Shown in pieces: positions 1-8,792 of a stretch of 64,000 nucleotides of DNA (position 1 is the stretch's first letter; every line of letters begins with the position of its first letter). The stretch is from contig NZ_AP018498.1 in NCBI RefSeq assembly GCF_003569745.1, positions 3,511,001 through 3,575,000 on the forward strand. The letters are read 5' to 3'. The position numbers were made by a program, and so were the translations under genes. Source of the stretch: Altererythrobacter sp. B11 (GTDB taxonomy: Bacteria; Pseudomonadota; Alphaproteobacteria; Sphingomonadales; Sphingomonadaceae). A model generated the notes under the pieces. The model saw nothing but the letters and a program-made list of their open reading frames with translations, was not told the DNA's origin and did no database searches.

Positions 1-3000
1 CGGCGATCGTCCCGCCGAAGCCGCTGGAGACGATCCGCAGCGGCCCGGTAACCGTTGCACCCATGCCCGGCAGATCCAGCACCTCCGCATCGCGCGCGGC
101 GATCCTGATGTCGATTTGCGGGCCACGCCCGCGCCGCATGTTCGACAGGTCGATGAAGCCGCTGCCCGAAAGCTTGCCACCGTTCTGCGCAGTGCCGGCG
201 AAGCTGGTGAGTTGCAGGCGCGAACCGGCAAAGCTGCCGCGCGCGCTGACATTGCGCACATCCGTGCCGGTGAGCGCGCTCTGCAGGCGCAAGCCATCGC
301 CCGCCAGCGATCCGCGAACCTGCGGATTGCCCACCGTGCCGCGCACATCCGCTGCCACTTTCAGCGTGCCGTTGATATCGATCAGCTCGATTGCGAGCAG
401 CCGCCACAGGGAATCCGCCGGGCCGCTGAACCGCAGCTGCGCGAAGAGATCGCCATTGTATAACCGGTCGAAAAGCGCGCCGTCTGCCGGCAAGCCGGAA
501 ATGCGCGCCTGCAGCCGCCCGTAAGTGGTGCTGGCATCCTTCACCACCGCGCGAGCCTGAAGGTCCTTCGCGCGAAGATCGGCGACCAGCGCAAGATCGA
601 CGGGGCGGGAGGAGAGGACGAGGCCGGACCGGGTGAGGCCATTCACCATCAGCCGCGCCGTGCCCGTGGGTGCGCCCGACGGTGCCTGGCCCACCTCGAC
701 GATGCCGGAGACGCTGCCGCCCAGCCCCAGTTCCGCGCCCGCCGCATCGGCGACGGAGAGCGGCAGCGAGGCCAGCTGCAGCTTGCCGGAAATCGGCTGG
801 GCCCCGCCGAAGCGGCCTTCCGCGATCACGAAGCCGCCATCGTAACCGACCTGCGTCGGCTGCAACTGCCAGCCGCCATCCTCCGCCTTCAACAGCACGG
901 CGCGGCGCGGCATGCTGATGTCCTCTCCGCCATAGCTGCCGCGAGCGGCCAGCGTCAGCCGCTCTGGCGCGATCTCGCCGGTCAGCTGCAGTTCGAAATC
1001 GCTGCCCCGCTGGCCTGACATCGCCGCGTCGAAACTGCCGGTGCCGTCCGTCACCTGCGCCTTCGCCGCGAGGCGGCCGAGAAACACTGTGCCATAGCCG
1101 ATGCCTGCCCCGGTCACCTGCCCGCTGATCGTGTTGCCCCCTTCGCGGAACAGCCCGCTCAGTTCGATATCGGCCTGCCGGATGGAAAGCGCCGTGGCGC
1201 CGCTGAAGCTGGCATTGCGTGCAGTGATGGAGGCGTGAACCGCCTGCCCCGCCGGCTGCGGCATCAGCCCGATCGTGCCGTCCAGCCCTCCGCCCGAGAC
1301 GGTCAGCATCCCGCGGACGCCGCCGTTCACAAAAGTGAGATCGCCGCCCAGCGTGGTGTCGGAGACCACGAAGCGGTTCACCGAAATGCGGCTCGGCCCG
1401 CCCTCCGGCGCAACGAACAGCAGACTGCCGGTGAAGGGGCCGAGCGTGGATTGCCCCTCGGTCTCGATCGCCAGCCCCTGCTCTGCGGGTGAGATCGCCA
1501 GCCGCACATCGCGCAGGCCCGCCGCGGGCAGGGGTGCGGCAAACACCAGCTCGGCATGGGGGCCGTCCGCTTCCAGCGTGCCTTCGACGGTGAAGGCGCC
1601 GTAATCCTCCTGTCGCCCGCTGCCCACCAGCGTGGTGCGGCCGCCCGCAATGCGGCCATCGAGCGACAGTGTGAGCTTGCTGCCGGTGAGGCGGGCATCG
1701 CGGAACACCACCGGCGCCCGTTCGCCCAGCGTGACTCCACCGGCGAAGCGGATGTCCTCGCCCGCGATCGTGGTGATCGTGCCATTGGTGATGCGCGGAA
1801 GGCTGCCCTTCACATCCGCCGTGAGCCGCCAGGGTGTCCCGCCCCCGAAGCTGGCCCGGATCGTGGCATCGGCATTCATCACCCCAACGCCCTGCAGCGG
1901 CAGGCCCCGCGCGCGGACCGGCCCCGCCAGGCGATAGGTGCCGCGCGCAGGATCGGCGTCGAGCGAGAGTGTGGCGGCGAGGCCTTCGAAGGCGAGCGCC
2001 AACCGGTCCCCGCGCAGCTTTCCGCCTTCCAGCAGCAGAGTGCCGCGCAGGCGGCCGTTCACCAGCCGCGGATCGAGCAAGCCCTGCCCCGTCACCACCC
2101 GCTGCGCGGCGACATCGAGCGGCAGCACGAAGGCAGCGCCGCGCCGCGTGAGCGTGCCCGATTGCGTGAGGCCGCGCAGCACCACGCCGTCCAGATCGAG
2201 CTGACCGATCCGTAGCCGATGCGGCACTGAGAGGTTACGGAACGGGCCGGCCAGCGAGGCCGTGAGCTCCGCGTCCCGCAACGCTATCCCCCCGCCCAGC
2301 ACACGCGGATCGAGCAGCGCGAGGCGCAGCCGCAGATCGTCGAAGGCGTTGTCCGCCAGGTTCACGCCGCCCTCTGCCGTGGCGCGCAATCCGCTGCCGC
2401 GCAGAACGATGGCGCCGGCAAGCACGCTGCGTTCCAACGTGCCGACGGCGCCCACGGCCACCTGTCGCCCCAGCGCGCGTGCGGCGGTGCCGCTGACATG
2501 CTCCGCCGGCCAGACGAGACCGGAGATGGTATAGGTGCCGGCGCGGTTGGCCAGCGTCATGCTGGCGAGGCGACTGCCCGCCTCCTGCACCAGCAGCCCG
2601 CCGTTCCAGCGTTCCCAGCTGCCATCGCCCTGCAGTCGCACCCGCAGGTCCTTCTCCATCCCCGTCAGCGTCGCCAGCAGCCCGCCGGCGGGGGCGCGGT
2701 AATCCACGTCGAGATCGAAGCGATCGCCATCCGGTTCGGCCAGGACCACCGCCTTCAGCTCGTCCCCGCCGCCCAGATCGCCTTCGGCGCGAATGTCCAC
2801 CCGGCCGCGGCGGATATTGGCGCTGGCGTTGAAATCCACCGTGCGCGCCTGCCCCAGCACCTGCTCGTCCACGTGCAGGCGGTCGATGACCAGACGGTCC
2901 ACACGAATGTTGAAATCGGGCAGGATGGGTGCATCGGGATCGCCGGGCACCAGCTTGGGCGCGGCATGCAATTGCCCCTGCCGCAGCACCAGATGGCGCA

Positions 3001-3382
3001 CATCGAGCCCGGTGAAGGGGAACTTCCACGGGCGCCAGTTGAGGTCCACCTCCGGCACTTCGAGGAACAGCACGCCCTTGGAGTCGCGCAGCTTCACATC
3101 GTAGAAGGAGGCGCTCCACAGCACCGATCCTTCGATATGGCCCACCTCCACCGACAGGCCGGAGGCGGGGGCGAAGCGCGAAATCTCGTCGACGATGAAC
3201 TGGCGGCCCCAGCCCGTGTGCAGCCAGCCGATGCCCACGGCCAGCAACAGCAGCAGGCCGAACAGCGCGGTGCCGATCCACCGCAGCAGGCGTATCGGCC
3301 AGGCACGGCTGCGGCGGGGCCGGGTCGCGCCGCCCTCGCCCTCGGCCTCGGCCTCTGCAGCAGGAGGAATTTCGTCAGCCAT
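1..3382 (-). CDS. tamB: Translocation and assembly module protein TamB (3' part outside window)
   Basis: This reading frame starts with ATG at 3382 and stays open to the left edge, about 1,127 codons without a stop; the C-terminal part lies outside the window. Residues 1-30 are acidic then Arg-rich, followed by one membrane segment at about 34-54 and a motif where the chain enters the periplasm (HTGWGRQF). The rest is long, low-complexity beta-rich sequence with repeated short hydrophobic/Gly strands, as in AsmA/TamB proteins. TamB family members span the periplasm and work with the outer-membrane partner TamA in outer-membrane protein assembly or phospholipid transport. The start overlaps the stop of the upstream TamA-like gene by one base (TGATG), so the two are probably translationally coupled. 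The conserved C-terminal TamB (DUF490) domain cannot be checked here. Confidence 0.88.
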   Translation of the reverse strand, partial: MADEIPPAAEAEAEGEGGATRPRRSRAWPIRLLRWIGTALFGLLLLLAVGIGWLHTGWGRQFIVDEISRFAPASGLSVEVGHIEGSVLWSASFYDVKLRDSKGVLFLEVPEVDLNWRPWKFPFTGLDVRHLVLRQGQLHAAPKLVPGDPDAPILPDFNIRVDRLVIDRLHVDEQVLGQARTVDFNASANIRRGRVDIRAEGDLGGGDELKAVVLAEPDGDRFDLDVDYRAPAGGLLATLTGMEKDLRVRLQGDGSWERWNGGLLVQEAGSRLASMTLANRAGTYTISGLVWPAEHVSGTAARALGRQVAVGAVGTLERSVLAGAIVLRGSGLRATAEGGVNLADNAFDDLRLRLALLDPRVLGGGIALRDAELTASLAGPFRNLSVPHRLRIGQLDLDGVVLRGLTQSGTLTRRGAAFVLPLDVAAQRVVTGQGLLDPRLVNGRLRGTLLLEGGKLRGDRLALAFEGLAATLSLDADPARGTYRLAGPVRARGLPLQGVGVMNADATIRASFGGGTPWRLTADVKGSLPRITNGTITTIAGEDIRFAGGVTLGERAPVVFRDARLTGSKLTLSLDGRIAGGRTTLVGSGRQEDYGAFTVEGTLEADGPHAELVFAAPLPAAGLRDVRLAISPAEQGLAIETEGQSTLGPFTGSLLFVAPEGGPSRISVNRFVVSDTTLGGDLTFVNGGVRGMLTVSGGGLDGTIGLMPQPAGQAVHASITARNASFSGATALSIRQADIELSGLFREGGNTISGQVTGAGIGYGTVFLGRLAAKAQVTDGTGSFDAAMSGQRGSDFELQLTGEIAPERLTLAARGSYGGEDISMPRRAVLLKAEDGGWQLQPTQVGYDGGFVIAEGRFGGAQPISGKLQLASLPLSVADAAGAELGLGGSVSGIVEVGQAPSGAPTGTARLMVNGLTRSGLVLSSRPVDLALVADLRAKDLQARAVVKDASTTYGRLQARISGLPADGALFDRLYNGDLFAQLRFSGPADSLWRLLAIELIDINGTLKVAADVRGTVGNPQVRGSLAGDGLRLQSALTGTDVRNVSARGSFAGSRLQLTSFAGTAQNGGKLSGSGFIDLSNMRRGRGPQIDIRIAARDAEVLDLPGMGATVTGPLRIVSSGFGGTIA

Positions 3383-5529
3383 CAGAAGGCCTGCCCCAGC
3401 GCCACATAGACCGCGATGGGCGCATCCTCCGGCCCTGGGTTGATCGGCGTGGCCACGTCCACGCGCAGCGGACCGAAGCTGGTGTAATAGCGCAGGCCCA
3501 CGCCGGCGCCGAACTTCACCTCTTTGAAATCGGGCAGGGAGTCATCGCCCACCGTGCCGGCATCGACAAAGGGCACCACGCCCAGCGCGCCGCCCAGCAG
3601 GCCGGTGCGCACCCGCGCCTCCAGCGAGAATTCGGCCACCGAGCGACCGCCCGAGGGATCGCCCGCGCTGTTGCTGGGGCCGATCGCCTGATAGCCATAG
3701 CCGCGCACCGAACCCGCGCCGCCGGCATAGAGCCGCCGCGAGGGCGCAATGGCGGCCAGCGGGGCGCCGGTGATGCTGCCCAGCTTTGCCCGCGCCGCCA
3801 GCACCACCCGCTCGCTCACCTTGCGGTAGTAGCTCGCATCCACTTCGTTGCGGACATAGAACCGCTGCATCCCGCCGCGCGTGGAAAGCTCGGGCGAGGT
3901 CTTGCCCCCCAGGCGATAGCCACGGGTGGGGTCGAGCAGATCGTCGCTGGTGTCGATCAGGGCAGAAAACGGCAGGGCCGCGATCAGAAAGGTCTGGCGC
4001 GGGCCGCGATTGCCTTGCGCATCCCGCTCCCGCTGCGCCGTGGCGACAAGTTCCAGCCCCATCGACCAGCTGAACGGCTTCTGGAACAGCAGCGTGCTGA
4101 CCCGCTCATATGTCCCCACCAGCGAGAGGGTCTCCGCCTCATAGGCGTCGTAATCGATCGTGCTGGCGAAGGCGTCCACGGTCAGAATGCGGTCGCGATT
4201 GTGGAAGTTGTTCTTGCGGAAGGTGGCGCCCAGCAATTGCTCACGCGTGCCGGCTATGCCGCGGAAGCGCAGCATGCCTTCCGGCGGGAAGAGGTTGCGA
4301 TGTTCCCAACTCGCCTGCGCCTTCAGGCCTTCGCCGGTGCCATAACCGAGGGAACCGGCGATGGTGCGCAGCGGTGCCTTGGTCATCTCCACCGCGATAT
4401 CCACCGTGCCCGGCTCGCCATCGGCGGGAGGGGCCACCTCCACCGGGGTGATCGTGGTGCGGCCGGCCAGCCCGGTGGCGAGGATCGCCTGCCGCAGGTC
4501 CAGCTGCAGGCTGCGGCGATAGACATCGCCCGGATTGAAGCGCGCAATGTCCTGCAGATGCCGGGCGGACATGTAATCGGGGACGTTGGACGTCACCTTG
4601 CCGATGCGATATTTGCCGCCCGGCTGCACATCCAGCGTGAGGTCACCCTCCTCCCGGTCGTGGTCCACCAGCAGACGCGGATCGGCGATACGCGCGAAGG
4701 CATAGCCGTTCTCCCCCAGCGCCGTATCGAGCGCATAGCGCTGCGACACGATGCGATCGGACAGCAGGGGATCCCCGCTCTCGATGCCGAATGTCTCGCG
4801 CAGCAGCGGATAATCGCTGCCCGCGCTGGCAAGCCCGCCCAGATCCACCGCGCCGAAGCGGTACTGCACGCCTGGCAGGATGTCGAAGCGCACGCTTGGC
4901 TTGGTATCCGCCGCCACGCGCTGCTCGTCGCTCTCGCCGCCATCGCTGATCGCGCGGATCACCTCGCCATTATAATAGCCATAGATGCGCAGCAGGCGCT
5001 GCAGCAGCTCCTCGTCTTCCTCGGCCTGCGCAGCCAGCCGCGCATCATTGTCGTCGTCGTCCAGCTGCACGATGGTGGACAGGCTCTTGAAGCGGTCCAC
5101 GAAGGCCTCCCGCTCGGGGAAGCGCTCCGCATCCTCGGGGAAGGCCAGCACCAGTTCGGAAGAAATCCGCTCCTGCGCGCCGGACGAAGGCGGCGGCTCG
5201 GGCATGTCGCCAAAGGTGGCGAACTCGATGTCCTCCTGCGGCGCCAGCGGCTCCACCTCGGGCAATTGCGCATTATCGGGCCACGGGATGTCGATGCCGG
5301 GCTCTTCGGCCAGCGGCGAATCCGCCTCTGGCGCGGGGTCGGCCGGCGTGGCAGGCTCGCCCTGCGGTTGCTCCGCCTGCTCCACACCCTGTGCCGCCCA
5401 GCTTTCCGGATCGGCCACGGCGGAATCGGGGATCAGATCCTCCAGCCGCTGATCCGCCGCCTGCTGCGCGGCAAGCGGCGTGGTGAACAGCGAAACGGAG
5501 GCGGCAAGAACCGCGGCCAGGCGGCGCAA
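3382..5529 (-). CDS. tamA: BamA/TamA-family outer-membrane assembly protein
   Basis: About 715 residues: signal peptide, POTRA-type repeats (roughly residues 130-360) and a C-terminal 16-strand-type surface-antigen barrel. Visible barrel signatures are the RGYGYQ motif typical of the Omp85 lid loop, GAGVGLRYYTSFGPLRVD near the end, and a terminal aromatic residue (GQAF). The frame is open far upstream into the preceding gene, but no ATG or GTG lies near the junction. The best start is TTG at 5529, seven bases after the transferase stop, because it gives a clean signal peptide ending in LAAQQ. Residues about 30-125 form an unusually acidic, Pro-rich linker before the first POTRA. The one-base overlap with tamB supports the TamA/TamB pairing. 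BamA itself is less likely given the partner and size. Confidence 0.88.
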   Translation of the reverse strand: MRRLAAVLAASVSLFTTPLAAQQAADQRLEDLIPDSAVADPESWAAQGVEQAEQPQGEPATPADPAPEADSPLAEEPGIDIPWPDNAQLPEVEPLAPQEDIEFATFGDMPEPPPSSGAQERISSELVLAFPEDAERFPEREAFVDRFKSLSTIVQLDDDDNDARLAAQAEEDEELLQRLLRIYGYYNGEVIRAISDGGESDEQRVAADTKPSVRFDILPGVQYRFGAVDLGGLASAGSDYPLLRETFGIESGDPLLSDRIVSQRYALDTALGENGYAFARIADPRLLVDHDREEGDLTLDVQPGGKYRIGKVTSNVPDYMSARHLQDIARFNPGDVYRRSLQLDLRQAILATGLAGRTTITPVEVAPPADGEPGTVDIAVEMTKAPLRTIAGSLGYGTGEGLKAQASWEHRNLFPPEGMLRFRGIAGTREQLLGATFRKNNFHNRDRILTVDAFASTIDYDAYEAETLSLVGTYERVSTLLFQKPFSWSMGLELVATAQRERDAQGNRGPRQTFLIAALPFSALIDTSDDLLDPTRGYRLGGKTSPELSTRGGMQRFYVRNEVDASYYRKVSERVVLAARAKLGSITGAPLAAIAPSRRLYAGGAGSVRGYGYQAIGPSNSAGDPSGGRSVAEFSLEARVRTGLLGGALGVVPFVDAGTVGDDSLPDFKEVKFGAGVGLRYYTSFGPLRVDVATPINPGPEDAPIAVYVALGQAF

Positions 5530-5536
5530 GGAAAGC

Positions 5537-6388
5537 TCAGGCGAGCTTGTAGAGCTTCTGCCCTCCGGGCACGCCGTCCTTTGTGCTGCCCGGCGGACTG
5601 TCCAGGCGCCGTCCGGCCTCGCCGGCAATGGCGTCGATGAGCTGGGCCTGCTCATCATCGGTAAAGCGGCGCCAGCCGGTCGGCCCCAGCCGCTCCAGCG
5701 GGCGATAGCGGACCTTGTATTGCATGCGCTGCGAGCCTTCGACCCAATAGCCGAGATAGACATAGGGAAGGTCTTCCTCGGCGGCGCGGCGGATGTGGTC
5801 GAGGATGATGAAGTTCCCAAGCCCGCTCCGCACCGTATGATCGGGATCGTAGAAGCTGTAGATCATCGACAGCCCGTCACCCTGCCGGTCGGTAAGGCAG
5901 GCGCCGACCAGGCGGCCCGGCCGCCCATCCTCTGTAGGCTCCCGATATTCGATCACAAAGCTCGAAACGGCAGTGTGTTCCACCATGTCGGCATAGTCGA
6001 TCTCGTCCATGGCCGCCATGCCACCGCCGGGATGGCGCGCCGCCAGATAACGGCGCAGCAGATCATATTGTTCTGACGTGGCCCAGGGGCGGCATTCCGT
6101 CACCACCAGATCGCCGTGGCTGCGCAACGCGCGCCGCTGCGTACCGGAAGGCCGGAACTCCTGCGCGGCCACACGCACCGAGACGCAGGCCCGGCAATCG
6201 AGGCAGCTGGGGCGGTAGGCCACCGTCTGGCTGCGGCGGAAACCGATCCGGCCCAGCGCATCGTTCAGCTGTTCAGCGTGCGGCCCCTTGAGCTCTGTAA
6301 ACACCTTTCGCTCGGTCTTGCCCGCCAGATAAGGGCATGGCGCCGGGCTGGTGACAAAGAAGCGGGGGAAGCGGACCGGGGCCGTCAC
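5537..6388 (-). CDS. bpt: Aspartate/glutamate leucyltransferase (arginyl-tRNA--protein transferase family)
   Basis: A 283-residue protein of the Ate/Bpt family, which moves an aminoacyl group (Leu in bacterial Bpt, Arg in eukaryotic-type Ate) from tRNA onto N-terminal acidic residues and so marks proteins for ClpAP/ClpS degradation. The N-terminal Cys cluster is present: CPYL at 18-21 and Cys62, Cys65 and Cys68 (CLDCRAC). C-terminal motifs include YVYLGYWV and [11 protein letters not shown]. Length matches the family (about 240-285). The start is GTG at 6388; upstream GCGAGAACA is a weak ribosome site. It is the first gene of an apparent three-gene minus-strand run with tamA and tamB. Leu versus Arg specificity cannot be settled by eye, although bacterial members of this size are usually Bpt. 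Confidence 0.9.
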   Translation of the reverse strand: MTAPVRFPRFFVTSPAPCPYLAGKTERKVFTELKGPHAEQLNDALGRIGFRRSQTVAYRPSCLDCRACVSVRVAAQEFRPSGTQRRALRSHGDLVVTECRPWATSEQYDLLRRYLAARHPGGGMAAMDEIDYADMVEHTAVSSFVIEYREPTEDGRPGRLVGACLTDRQGDGLSMIYSFYDPDHTVRSGLGNFIILDHIRRAAEEDLPYVYLGYWVEGSQRMQYKVRYRPLERLGPTGWRRFTDDEQAQLIDAIAGEAGRRLDSPPGSTKDGVPGGQKLYKLA

Positions 6389-6551
6389 TGTTCTCGCTGG
6401 CCTCTCTCTGGCGATTGACGATCTTTACGACAGGCACAGGATTACGTTCCCCATGCCCCATGGTGAAAGAGTCTTAACCAATATTCTTTGAAATTGTAGG
6501 TGGATTCTCCACCGTCCGCGGGCTCGCCGCGCACAATCGCCCCGATACGGG

Positions 6552-7802
6552 TCAGTTCAGCTCCACATGGCTAACAGAATAGCCCCGCGCCCGCAGCGCA
6601 TCCACCAGCCCTTCCAGCTGGTGGCGATCGCGCGCTTCGCATTCGATATCGGTCACCAGCCCCTTGGCAGGCAGGTTGGTGAAGATGCGCTGGTGATAGA
6701 TTTCGAGAATATTGACGCTGTGTTCGTCAAACTCCTTCATCACCTTGTAGAGCGCGCCCGGCCGATCCTGCAGCGTGATCCTGAGCCGGGCCAGCCGGCC
6801 GGAACGGGCGAGATCGCGCAGCAGCACATTCGCCAGCAGGCGGGTATCGATATTGCCGCCGCACAGCACCAGCCCCACCTTGCGCCCGGCGAACCGTTCG
6901 CGATGCGTCAGCAGCGCGGCCAGGCCAGCGGCGCCGGCGCCTTCCACCACCGTCTTTTCGATCTGCAGCAGCAGCGAAACCGCCTCTTCCAGCGCCGCTT
7001 CATCCACCAGCAGGATATCGTCCACCACGCGGCGGATGATCTGGCGGGTGAACTGCCCCGGTTCCTTCACCGCGATGCCTTCGGCCAGCGTATCGCCGCC
7101 GCAGGGCATCGCCTCCCCCTTTATGTGTCCATACATGGAGGGGTAGAGCCGCGCCTGCACGCCGATCACTTCCACCGGCGGGGTCTGCGCCTTGGCCACC
7201 GTGCCGATGCCGGAAATCAGCCCGCCGCCGCCGATCGGCACCACCAGCGTTTCCAGCCCCGGCGCATCCGCCAGCATTTCCAGCCCCACCGTGCCCTGCC
7301 CGGCGGCCACATGCGGATCGTCGAACGGATGGACGAAGGTCAGCCCCAGCTCGCTTTCCAGCTTGCGGGCGTGGGCATAGGCTTCGTCGAAGGTTTCGCC
7401 TTCCAGCACCACCTTGCCGCCAACGCTTTCGGTCTGCATCACCTTCACCGTGGGGGTGGTGCGCGGCATCACGATCGTCACCGGCACGCCCAGCCGGGTG
7501 CCGTGGTAGGACAGGCCCTGCGCGTGATTGCCGGCCGATGCCGCGATCACGCCGCGTTCGCGCTGCGCCTTGTCCATCAGCAGCAGCGCATTCAGCGCCC
7601 CGCGTTCCTTATAGGCGGCAGTGAACTGCAAATTTTCGAACTTCAGCCAGATCTCCGCCCCGAAAATCTGCGACAGCGTGCGGCTGTGCAGCGTGGGGGT
7701 GCGCATCACCGCGCCTTCGATCCGCTGCGCCGCCGCGCGAATGTCCGCCAGATCGAGCGTGGCGGTGGAAGGCTGGGCGGCGAGAGTGTGCGGGGCGTTC
7801 AT
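6552..7802 (-). CDS. ilvA: Threonine ammonia-lyase with C-terminal ACT domain
   Basis: A 416-residue PLP enzyme that deaminates threonine to 2-oxobutanoate, the first step of isoleucine synthesis or of threonine breakdown. The PLP lysine is Lys65 in AAYKERGA, SAGNHAQG binds substrate, and the Gly-rich phosphate loop GGGGLISG lies near 192-199. After residue about 335 a single ACT-type domain begins (ITLQDRPGALYKVM), which fits the roughly 400-residue forms that carry one ACT domain rather than the 500-residue biosynthetic enzyme with two. The open frame extends much further upstream, but it runs antisense to the dehydrogenase; ATG at 7802 gives the family N-terminus. It is divergent from the dehydrogenase, and a perfect palindrome sits between them. 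Confidence 0.92.
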   Translation of the reverse strand: MNAPHTLAAQPSTATLDLADIRAAAQRIEGAVMRTPTLHSRTLSQIFGAEIWLKFENLQFTAAYKERGALNALLLMDKAQRERGVIAASAGNHAQGLSYHGTRLGVPVTIVMPRTTPTVKVMQTESVGGKVVLEGETFDEAYAHARKLESELGLTFVHPFDDPHVAAGQGTVGLEMLADAPGLETLVVPIGGGGLISGIGTVAKAQTPPVEVIGVQARLYPSMYGHIKGEAMPCGGDTLAEGIAVKEPGQFTRQIIRRVVDDILLVDEAALEEAVSLLLQIEKTVVEGAGAAGLAALLTHRERFAGRKVGLVLCGGNIDTRLLANVLLRDLARSGRLARLRITLQDRPGALYKVMKEFDEHSVNILEIYHQRIFTNLPAKGLVTDIECEARDRHQLEGLVDALRARGYSVSHVELN

Positions 7803-7858
7803 GGCCGGCGGGCGTAACCAAAAGCGGGCCGGAGGGAAAGGCCAAGCGGCAAGATTGC

Positions 7859-7873
7859 TTTGCGCGGCGCAAA
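7859..7873. promoter_or_regulatory. Perfect 15-bp palindrome in divergent promoter region
   Basis: TTTGCGC-G-GCGCAAA is a perfect 7-bp inverted repeat around one central base, in the 87-bp gap between the divergent starts of ilvA (7802) and the dehydrogenase (7890). Its end is 16 bases from the dehydrogenase start, where a repressor would block initiation. No regulator gene is adjacent. An operator role is inference; in GC-rich DNA such a dyad can also arise by chance. Confidence 0.4.
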
Positions 7874-7889
7874 CCGGCAGGTGGGCGGC

Positions 7890-8792
7890 ATGAGTGAGAA
7901 ACAGACCGTCGCCTTCCTCGGCCTGGGCGTGATGGGCGCCCCCATGGCAGGCCACCTCGCCCGCGCCGGCCATGCCGTCACCGTGTACAATCGCACCACC
8001 AGTAAGGCGGAAGCCTGGGTGGAACGGCACCGCGCCGAAGGCCTGTCCGTGTCCATGGCCGCAACTCCGGCGGAGGCCGCTGCGGGCAAGGCCATGGTGC
8101 TGAGCTGCGTGGGCAATGATGATGATCTGGCGGAGGTCGTACTCGGCCCGGAGGGCGCGCTGGCGGCGATGGCGCCAGGCACGCTGTTCGTGGATCACAC
8201 CACCGTCTCGCCCGGCCTTGCGCGGCGGATCGCACAGGCGGCCGAAGCAGGCGGCGTGGCCGCGCTGGATGCCCCCGTCTCGGGCGGGCAGGCGGGCGCG
8301 GAAAGCGGCCGGCTGTCGGTTATGTGCGGCGGCAGCGAGAGCGCCATGGCGGCGGCAGAGCCGGTGATCGCCGCCTATGCCGCGCGCATCACCCATGTCG
8401 GGCCGGCCGGCGCGGGGCAGGCCGCGAAGGCCGTGAACCAGATCTGCATCGCCGGCACGCTGGCGGGGCTGTCCGAGGCGGTGCGCTTTGCCGATGCGGC
8501 GGGGCTGGACATGGCGAAGGTGCTGGCGGCCATTTCTGGCGGGGCGGCGCAAAGCTGGCAGATGGAAAACCGCTGGGACACCATGGCCGCGGGCGAATTC
8601 GATTTCGGCTTCGCGATCGACTGGATGCGCAAGGATCTGGCGATCGCGCTGGGCGAAGCCAAGGCGCAGGACCTTTCCCTGCCCGTCACCGCATTGGTGG
8701 ACCAGTTCTATGCGCAGGTGCAGGCCATGGGCGGCGCGCGGCAGGATACCAGCGCCCTCATCCGCCATTTGCCTGAAAGGAAGCGCCCGTGA
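7890..8792 (+). CDS. NAD(P)-dependent beta-hydroxyacid dehydrogenase (3-hydroxyisobutyrate dehydrogenase family)
   Basis: A 300-residue two-domain dehydrogenase. The N-terminal Rossmann fold shows GLGVMG at residues 11-16 and the family signature FLGLGVMGAPMAGHL. SGG in the middle (DAPVSGGQAG) binds substrate, and the catalytic Lys lies in GAGQAAKAVNQ. These enzymes oxidise beta-hydroxyacids such as 3-hydroxyisobutyrate or tartronate semialdehyde. The exact substrate is not readable. ATG at 7890 was preferred to an upstream in-frame start at 7860 because it gives the standard N-terminus and is preceded by a G-rich ribosome site (CAGGTGGG). The stop overlaps the next gene's GTG start by four bases, so the two form an operon. 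Confidence 0.88.
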   Translation: MSEKQTVAFLGLGVMGAPMAGHLARAGHAVTVYNRTTSKAEAWVERHRAEGLSVSMAATPAEAAAGKAMVLSCVGNDDDLAEVVLGPEGALAAMAPGTLFVDHTTVSPGLARRIAQAAEAGGVAALDAPVSGGQAGAESGRLSVMCGGSESAMAAAEPVIAAYAARITHVGPAGAGQAAKAVNQICIAGTLAGLSEAVRFADAAGLDMAKVLAAISGGAAQSWQMENRWDTMAAGEFDFGFAIDWMRKDLAIALGEAKAQDLSLPVTALVDQFYAQVQAMGGARQDTSALIRHLPERKRP

